From Streptomyces qinglanensis (GTDB lineage Bacteria; Actinomycetota; Actinomycetes; Streptomycetales; Streptomycetaceae), in the NCBI RefSeq assembly GCF_900111245.1, contig NZ_FOGO01000003.1, forward strand, positions 124,001-188,000: 64,000 nucleotides of DNA, given 5' to 3'. Below are positions 59,483 through 64,000 of this stretch, piece after piece. The notes under the pieces are model-generated. The model made no database searches, was not told the DNA's origin, and saw only the letters and a list, made by a program, of their open reading frames with translations. Each line of letters begins with the position of its first letter. The first letter of the stretch is position 1. The position numbers and the translations under genes are program-made.

Positions 59483-60568
59483 GTGGCCTCTGACTTCCCC
59501 CTCACCAGGACGACGAGCCCCGTTCCCGCGGCGGAGCGGGAGGAGATCCTCGCGGCGCCGGGCTTCGGCCGGTTCTTCACCGACCACATGTCCACGGCCA
59601 CCTGGTCGGCCGAGCGCGGCTGGCACGGCCACCGGGTCGGCCCGCTGGAGCCGTTCTCGCTGCACCCCAGCGCCGCCGTGCTGCACTATGCGCAGGAGAT
59701 CTTCGAGGGGCTCAAGGCATATCGGCACGCGGACGGCAGCGTGTGGCTCTTCCGCCCCGAGGCCAACGCGCGGCGCTTCGCCCGCTCGGCGCGGCGGATG
59801 GCCCTGCCGGAGCTGCCCGAGGAGGACTTCCTGGCCGGGGTGGCGGAGCTGATCCGGGCCGACGAGCCCTGGGTGCCGACGCCGAGCAACGAGGAGAGCC
59901 TCTACCTGCGGCCGTTCATGTTCGCCTCCGAGGCGTTCCTGGGAGTGCGGCCCGCCAAGGAGATCGTCTTCTCGGTGATCGCGAGTCCGGCGGGCTCGTA
60001 TTTCGAAGGCGGTCTCTCCGGGGTGACCCTGTGGGTCAGCGGCACCTACACCCGCGCGGGCAAGGGCGGTACCGGCACCGCCAAGTGCGGCGGCAACTAC
60101 GCGGGCGGTCTGGCCGCACAGTTGGAGGCCGAGGAGCACGGCTGCGACCAGGTGCTGTATCTCGACAGCGCGGGCGAGGGATACCTGGAGGAGTCGGGCA
60201 CCATGAACCTGTGCCTGGTCACCGCGGACGGCAAGCTGATCACCCCCGCGCTGGGCACCATCCTGGAGGGCGTCACCCGGGACACCATCCTCACCCTGGC
60301 CGCCGAGTCCGGACTGACCTGCGAGGAGCGCCAGATCACCCTGGAGGAGCTGCGGTCCGGGGCCGCCGACGGCTCTGTCACGGAGGTGTTCGCGGCGGGG
60401 ACGGCCGCGGTGGTCACCCCGATCGTCGGCTTCAAGGGCGACGGCTACGCCTTCACCATCGGCGACGGTGAGCCCGGCAAGCAGACCGCGGCCCTGCGCG
60501 CGCGGGTGCTGGACATCCAGTACGGCCGCGCCGAGGACACCCACGGCTGGCTGCGCCAGGTGCGCTGA
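59483..60568 (+). CDS. Branched-chain amino acid aminotransferase paralogue
   Basis: 361 residues of PLP fold-type IV. The N-terminal TDHMSTATWS and VLHYAQEIFEGLKAYR match IlvE, with the PLP Lys in GTGTAKCGGNYAGG and the substrate-site EESGTMNLCLV. AAGGAG precedes GTG 59483 by 7 bases. It catalyses transamination between branched-chain amino acids and their 2-oxo acids. Its position next to the polyketide genes, away from leucine/isoleucine genes, suggests supply of a branched 2-oxo acid, or amination of a pathway keto acid. Housekeeping IlvE remains possible. Confidence 0.92.
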   Translation: MASDFPLTRTTSPVPAAEREEILAAPGFGRFFTDHMSTATWSAERGWHGHRVGPLEPFSLHPSAAVLHYAQEIFEGLKAYRHADGSVWLFRPEANARRFARSARRMALPELPEEDFLAGVAELIRADEPWVPTPSNEESLYLRPFMFASEAFLGVRPAKEIVFSVIASPAGSYFEGGLSGVTLWVSGTYTRAGKGGTGTAKCGGNYAGGLAAQLEAEEHGCDQVLYLDSAGEGYLEESGTMNLCLVTADGKLITPALGTILEGVTRDTILTLAAESGLTCEERQITLEELRSGAADGSVTEVFAAGTAAVVTPIVGFKGDGYAFTIGDGEPGKQTAALRARVLDIQYGRAEDTHGWLRQVR

Positions 60569-60627
60569 ACCCCGGGTCCACGGCGGCGAGGCGGCGGCCC
60601 CGCCGCCCTCCCGCCTGTGCCCCGCCC

Positions 60628-60663
60628 CCCGGGGCCGCGCCGGTGCACCGGCGCGGCCCCGGG
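60628..60663. terminator. 36-bp perfect palindrome between convergent genes
   Basis: Bases 60628-60645 are the exact reverse complement of 60646-60663: an 18-bp stem with essentially no loop. It lies between the aminotransferase (plus) and the VanZ gene (stop at 60666, minus). A bidirectional terminator is the obvious role. Confidence 0.9.
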
Positions 60664-60665
60664 CT

Positions 60666-61181
60666 TCACGCCTCGGCGGAGCGGCGCGGCACGTGAACGG
60701 CACGGCTGAGACGGCGGCCCACCAGGACGTATCCGAGCAGCGCGCCGGTCGCGTTGAGGAGCACGTCGTCCACGTCGAAGGCCCGGCCGGTCACCCACAC
60801 CCCCTGCACGGTCTCCACCAGCAGCATCACCACGGCCGTGCAGAGGGTCACCTTCAGGAAGCCGCGCAACTGCGGTGCCATGACCGGCAGCAGGACACCG
60901 AAGGGCACTCCCAGCAGGATGTTCCCGCCCAGTTGCTGGACGACGGCGAAGACCTCCGGCTGCTCCAGGTAGTCGCGGATCGAGTCACCGGGCCGCAGGT
61001 TCGTGTGCGTAAGGCTCTCCGCCGCCTGCGAGGGCTGCAGCGTCGCGCGGGAGAGCAGCGCGGCGAACAGCACCATGGCGGCAAAGGCCAGGAGTACGGC
61101 CAACGCCCTGCCGAGAGTACGGAGCATCCCCCCGCGGGGCTTTCCGGACGACGAACCCTTGACATGAACGCTCTGAGTCAT
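60666..61181 (-). CDS. VanZ-family membrane protein
   Basis: 171 residues. Hydrophobic helices near 27-45, 84-105 and 110-128, plus a C-terminal one around 140-158. The motif NILLGVPFGVLLPVM, then VVMLLVETVQGVWVTGRAFDVDDVLLNATGALLGY is typical of VanZ-like proteins. VanZ raises teicoplanin resistance in enterococci; the function of the many actinomycete homologues is not established. ATG 61181 is the likely start. Confidence 0.88.
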   Translation of the reverse strand: MTQSVHVKGSSSGKPRGGMLRTLGRALAVLLAFAAMVLFAALLSRATLQPSQAAESLTHTNLRPGDSIRDYLEQPEVFAVVQQLGGNILLGVPFGVLLPVMAPQLRGFLKVTLCTAVVMLLVETVQGVWVTGRAFDVDDVLLNATGALLGYVLVGRRLSRAVHVPRRSAEA

Positions 61182-61387
61182 GCGGCACCGCTTACCCCGG
61201 GCGGCCGTGCGCACGCTCTCAGCGGCCGCGGCGGCAGGCGGCCCGGTTCCGGCGCACGACATCCGGTCCGGCACGACCGGACGTGCCGCACCCGGCCGGA
61301 CGTCGGCCGGCGGCGGGAATCGGCGGAGGCCGTGTCCCCGGCAGCCGACCGGAGTCGGCGGCCGGGCCAGCGCACGAGGCCGCTCCG

Positions 61388-61840
61388 TCACTCCAGCCAG
61401 GCGCCGTCGCGCAACAGCTCACGGCCGCGCAGTTCGTTCGCCTCGCGCCACGCCTGCACCCGGCGGGGGATGATGCGGAACCAGCGGTAGCAGGCGGCCG
61501 CGGCGCGCGGGTCGAATCCGGTGCGGGCCGCGAACCGGTCGGCCCGCTCCCGCGGCAGGGCGTCGAGGTCCAGCACCTCCACCACCCCCTCGATCATGGT
61601 CACATCGCGGGTGGGGCCCAGACCGAGCCGCGCGGTCCGGGTGGCGGCCAGATTCCGCCCGGTCGGGCTGCCGGCCGGAGTCGACACCAACAGGGCCTCG
61701 CCGTCCCAGTCGAAGGACAGCGGTACCAGATACGGGATGCCGTCCGGCGAAGCGCTGGCGACCCAGACGTCGACATCGCCGCCCAGCCGGTGCTCGGTGT
61801 CCCGGCGGCGCCGGGCGCGGGTGCGGGGCGGGGCGCTCAT
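61388..61840 (-). CDS. Pyridoxamine 5'-phosphate oxidase-like flavin-binding protein
   Basis: 150 residues of the FMN-binding split-barrel type: WVASASPDGIPYLVPLSFDW, then LAATRTARLGLGPTRDVTMI. Such PPOx-like proteins include F420- or FMN-dependent reductases and heme-utilisation proteins; a short Arg-rich N-terminus precedes the barrel. Its ATG overlaps the VOC stop (ATGA), so the two are cotranslated. Specific reaction unknown. Confidence 0.87.
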   Translation of the reverse strand: MSAPPRTRARRRRDTEHRLGGDVDVWVASASPDGIPYLVPLSFDWDGEALLVSTPAGSPTGRNLAATRTARLGLGPTRDVTMIEGVVEVLDLDALPRERADRFAARTGFDPRAAAACYRWFRIIPRRVQAWREANELRGRELLRDGAWLE

Positions 61841-62193
61841 CGGTCCTGCAGCAGGCCGAGGAGGTTGCCGTCCGGGTCGACGAGAGTGGCCACCAGGCGG
61901 CCGCCGCCCACATCGTGCACGGGCTCCTTCACCACGGCGCCCGCCGCGGTCACCTCGGCGAGCCCGGCCTGGATGTCGGTCACGTGCCAGTAGGCCAGCG
62001 GTACGGTCAGGCCCTGCGGGCCACCGTCCGGGATCAGGCCGATGTGCTGGCCCCCTGCCTCGAAGCCGACGTAGTAGGGGCCGTCCTGCTGTGGCGGGAC
62101 ACCGAGCAGCGCGGTGTACACGGCCTTGGCCGCCGCCAGGTCGGACACGGGGTGCAGCACGGTCTTGATGCCGAGGGTGGCAGAGCCGCTCAT
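61837..62193 (-). CDS. VOC-superfamily protein
   Basis: 118 residues: TLGIKTVLHPVSDLAAAKAV, YYVGFEAGGQHIGLIPDGG and GGRLVATLVDPDGNLLGLLQ. This is a glyoxalase/bleomycin-resistance-like fold. It precedes the PPOx-like gene in a two-gene operon, with an ATGA overlap. Divergent to the LuxR-type regulator at 62323, which may control it. Confidence 0.9.
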   Translation of the reverse strand: MSGSATLGIKTVLHPVSDLAAAKAVYTALLGVPPQQDGPYYVGFEAGGQHIGLIPDGGPQGLTVPLAYWHVTDIQAGLAEVTAAGAVVKEPVHDVGGGRLVATLVDPDGNLLGLLQDR

Positions 62194-62263
62194 GGTCGCT
62201 CCTGTGGTCGCGGGTGGATCGCTCCGGTGGCCCCGGGCCGATCGCCGTGTCAGCAGCCTCTCC

Positions 62264-62287
62264 CGGAGGTGGCCGCGGCCACCTCCG
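62264..62287. promoter_or_regulatory. 24-bp perfect palindrome in a divergent promoter region
   Basis: Bases 62264-62287 read the same on both strands (12-bp arms, no spacer), between the VOC/PPOx operon and the LuxR-type regulator. It contains GGAGG just before an in-frame GTG at 62269, so it could be an operator or a hairpin that hides a start. Confidence 0.6.
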
Positions 62288-62322
62288 TGCCGGCCACGGA
62301 AGCCGCCACGGATAATGAGTCG

Positions 62323-64000
62323 GTGTCCACTCCAGTGATCTCGGCCCGCGAGGCCGAAGTACTCGGTCTGCTCGGGGAGCACCTGAGCAACGCGGAGATC
62401 GCCGCGCGACTGTTCATCTCGGTGCGCACGGTGGAATCGCACGTCTCGGCGCTGCTGCGGAAGCTGGAGGTGCCGGACCGGCGTGCCCTGTCGCGGCGGG
62501 CGGCCGGGTCGGCGGGTGCCGGGCGGTCCCGTCCGGCGCCCGCGCTGCCGGCGCCGCTGACCGCGTTCGTCGGCCGCGCGCGGGAGTGCGCCGAGCTGGC
62601 CGGCGCGGTCAAGGCGCATCGGCAGGTGACCGCGGTCGGGCCGGGCGGGGTGGGCAAGACCCGGCTGGCGCTGGCGGTCGCCGCGGAGGCCGAAGGCGAC
62701 TTCGCCGACGGGGTGTGGTTCTGCGACCTGGTACCGGTCACCGACCCGAGCCGGGTGGCCGCGGCGGTCGCCGCGGCCCTGGGGGTGGGAGAGCAGCCAG
62801 GTTCCGGCATCGACGACACGGTGGTGGCGGCGCTGGCGGACCGGGAGGCGCTGCTGGTACTGGACAACTGCGAGCAGATTGCCGACGGGGTGGCGCCGTT
62901 CGTGGAACGGCTGCTGGTGGCCTGCCCGCGGGTGCGGGTGCTCGCGACCAGCCGGGCCCGGCTGATGGTGCCCTTCGAGTGGGTCTTCCCGGTGCCGCCG
63001 CTTTCGCGGGTCGGCGGGGGCGACTCGGACGCCGCGGCCCTGTTCGTGCAGCGGGCGGCGGCGGTGGGCCGGGCCTCGGATCCGCTGGCGGGCGACCAGG
63101 TGGCGGCGCTGTGCGAGCGGCTCGACGGTATGGCGCTGGCCATCGAGTTGGCGGCGGCGCGGTGGGCGACGCTGGGGCTGGACGGTCTGGCGGCCGGCCT
63201 CTCCGACCAGTTGCGCATCCTGTCCGGCGGCCCCCGCGCCGACGGCAGGCACCGGTCGGTGCGGGCGGTGCTGGACTGGAGCCACGAACTGCTGGAGCCG
63301 CAGGACCGGGCGCTGCTGCGGCGGATCTCGGTGTTCGCCGTGCCGTTCACCGCGCAGGCCGCGGCCGAGGTGGCGGGGGTCGCCCCGCTGGATACGGCCG
63401 CGGTCGCCGACGGACTCGGCAGGCTCGCCGAACAGAGCCTGTTGACCGTGGCGCGGACCGGGACCGGCACCCGGTACCGGGCCCTGGCGACGATCCGCCA
63501 GTACGGGGCGGAACGGCTCGCGGACTCCGGTGAGTCGACCGCGGTCCGCTCCCGCCATCTGGACTGGTGCCTGGCCGCGGCGGGCGAACTCGCCGACTCG
63601 GCGGACGAGGGCCACAGCGCCCGGTTCGACGCCCTGGCCGAGGAGTTGCGGACGGCCCTGGCCTGGGCGGCGGAGCGGCCGGAGCGGCGCGCGGACGCGC
63701 ACCGGCTCGCCCTGTACGTGGCCGAGTCGGCCTTTGCCCGCAATCTGCTCGACGAGGCGCAGCAGCGGTTCGAGCAGGCGGCCGGGCTCGCCGGGGACGC
63801 TGCCGGGGCCGCGGCGCTGCGGAGCGCGGCCGGGGTGGCCGGCTGCCGCGGAAGCGGGGACGAGATGTTCCGCCTGCACCGGGCAGCGGCGGCGGCCGCC
63901 CGCCGGGCCGGGGACGCCGCCGCCGCGGGCCGGGACCTGGCCACCGCGGCCACCGTCGCGTATCGCTTCTCCAGCACGTTCGCGCGGATTCCGGCGGTGA
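62323..64000 (+). CDS. LuxR-HTH / ATPase (COG3903-type) regulator, 3' truncated
   Basis: At least 559 residues, running off the right edge. An N-terminal LuxR HTH (ISAREAEVLGLLGEHLSN, then RTVESHVSALLRKLEV) is followed by an NB-ARC-like ATPase: Walker A GPGGVGKTRLA and Walker B ALLVLDNCEQI, then ATSRARL and a helical repeat region. An HTH at the N-terminus rather than the C-terminus marks the actinobacterial type. GTG 62323 is the likely start; GTG 62287 or 62269 are in-frame alternatives. Confidence 0.88.
   Translation, partial: MSTPVISAREAEVLGLLGEHLSNAEIAARLFISVRTVESHVSALLRKLEVPDRRALSRRAAGSAGAGRSRPAPALPAPLTAFVGRARECAELAGAVKAHRQVTAVGPGGVGKTRLALAVAAEAEGDFADGVWFCDLVPVTDPSRVAAAVAAALGVGEQPGSGIDDTVVAALADREALLVLDNCEQIADGVAPFVERLLVACPRVRVLATSRARLMVPFEWVFPVPPLSRVGGGDSDAAALFVQRAAAVGRASDPLAGDQVAALCERLDGMALAIELAAARWATLGLDGLAAGLSDQLRILSGGPRADGRHRSVRAVLDWSHELLEPQDRALLRRISVFAVPFTAQAAAEVAGVAPLDTAAVADGLGRLAEQSLLTVARTGTGTRYRALATIRQYGAERLADSGESTAVRSRHLDWCLAAAGELADSADEGHSARFDALAEELRTALAWAAERPERRADAHRLALYVAESAFARNLLDEAQQRFEQAAGLAGDAAGAAALRSAAGVAGCRGSGDEMFRLHRAAAAAARRAGDAAAAGRDLATAATVAYRFSSTFARIPAV

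Noticed and set aside
63530..64000. A 156-codon plus-strand open frame at the right edge
   Set aside because: It overlaps the LuxR/ATPase regulator in another frame and has low-complexity Arg/Pro-rich sequence.

Overview
The window is very GC-rich actinomycete DNA, most likely from Streptomyces or a close relative. The evidence is the strong third-position G/C bias, frequent GTG and TTG starts, many ATGA/GTGA/TTGA stop-start overlaps, long perfect hairpins without U-tracts between convergent genes, a SARP regulator, a chitinase with DasR-type operator boxes, a SpoIIE-type PP2C phosphatase, and a zinc-free ribosomal protein island. No tRNA, rRNA, CRISPR array, transposase or phage gene was seen.

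Layout. 1-10.4 kb: the end of a secreted serine hydrolase, then two MacB/FtsX-type ABC exporters. One lies opposite a NarL-type two-component system; the other is in an operon with a PadR repressor. 10.5-17.4 kb: a carbohydrate uptake and hydrolysis locus with two solute-binding proteins, a GH13 alpha-glucosidase and MalF/MalG permeases; MalF carries a large extracytoplasmic insertion. 17.5-31.6 kb: mixed accessory genes, namely a GNAT acetyltransferase, a GH18 chitinase, a DHA2 MFS exporter, a methyltransferase, an XRE-cupin regulator opposite a thioredoxin-reductase-like flavoprotein, a large PP2C phosphatase, a GPH-type transporter overlapping a PLP decarboxylase, and a SnoaL-like protein. 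31.9-34.4 kb: cysteine-poor paralogues of S18, L31, L33, L28 and S14 with a COG0523 protein, arranged around a palindrome that resembles a Zur box. Zinc starvation would release these genes so that zinc-free ribosomal proteins replace the zinc-binding ones. 34.6-46.3 kb: several regulator/enzyme pairs (WYL/VOC, TetR/quinone oxidoreductase, SARP/haloacetate-dehalogenase-like hydrolase, MmyB-like HTH/aldo-keto reductase), an AraC regulator, a small secreted protein and a LysR remnant.

46.5-60.6 kb is the most interesting part: a polyketide/fatty-acid hybrid gene cluster. It contains a one-module, fully reducing type I PKS (KS-AT-DH-ER-KR-ACP), a hotdog thioesterase, a stand-alone type I-like ketosynthase on the opposite strand, a ferritin-like diiron protein, a radical SAM enzyme, a discrete ACP, a FabF-like ketosynthase, a FabI/InhA-like enoyl reductase and a branched-chain aminotransferase. 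I do not recognise this combination as a known pathway. A reasonable reading is that a reduced acyl chain is built, oxidatively modified while carrier-bound, and released by the thioesterase, with the aminotransferase linking it to branched-chain amino acids.

60.6-64 kb: a VanZ-like membrane protein, a small PPOx/VOC operon, and the start of a large LuxR-HTH/ATPase regulator that runs off the right edge.

Most other long open frames are antisense or out-of-frame shadows caused by the high GC content and were left out.
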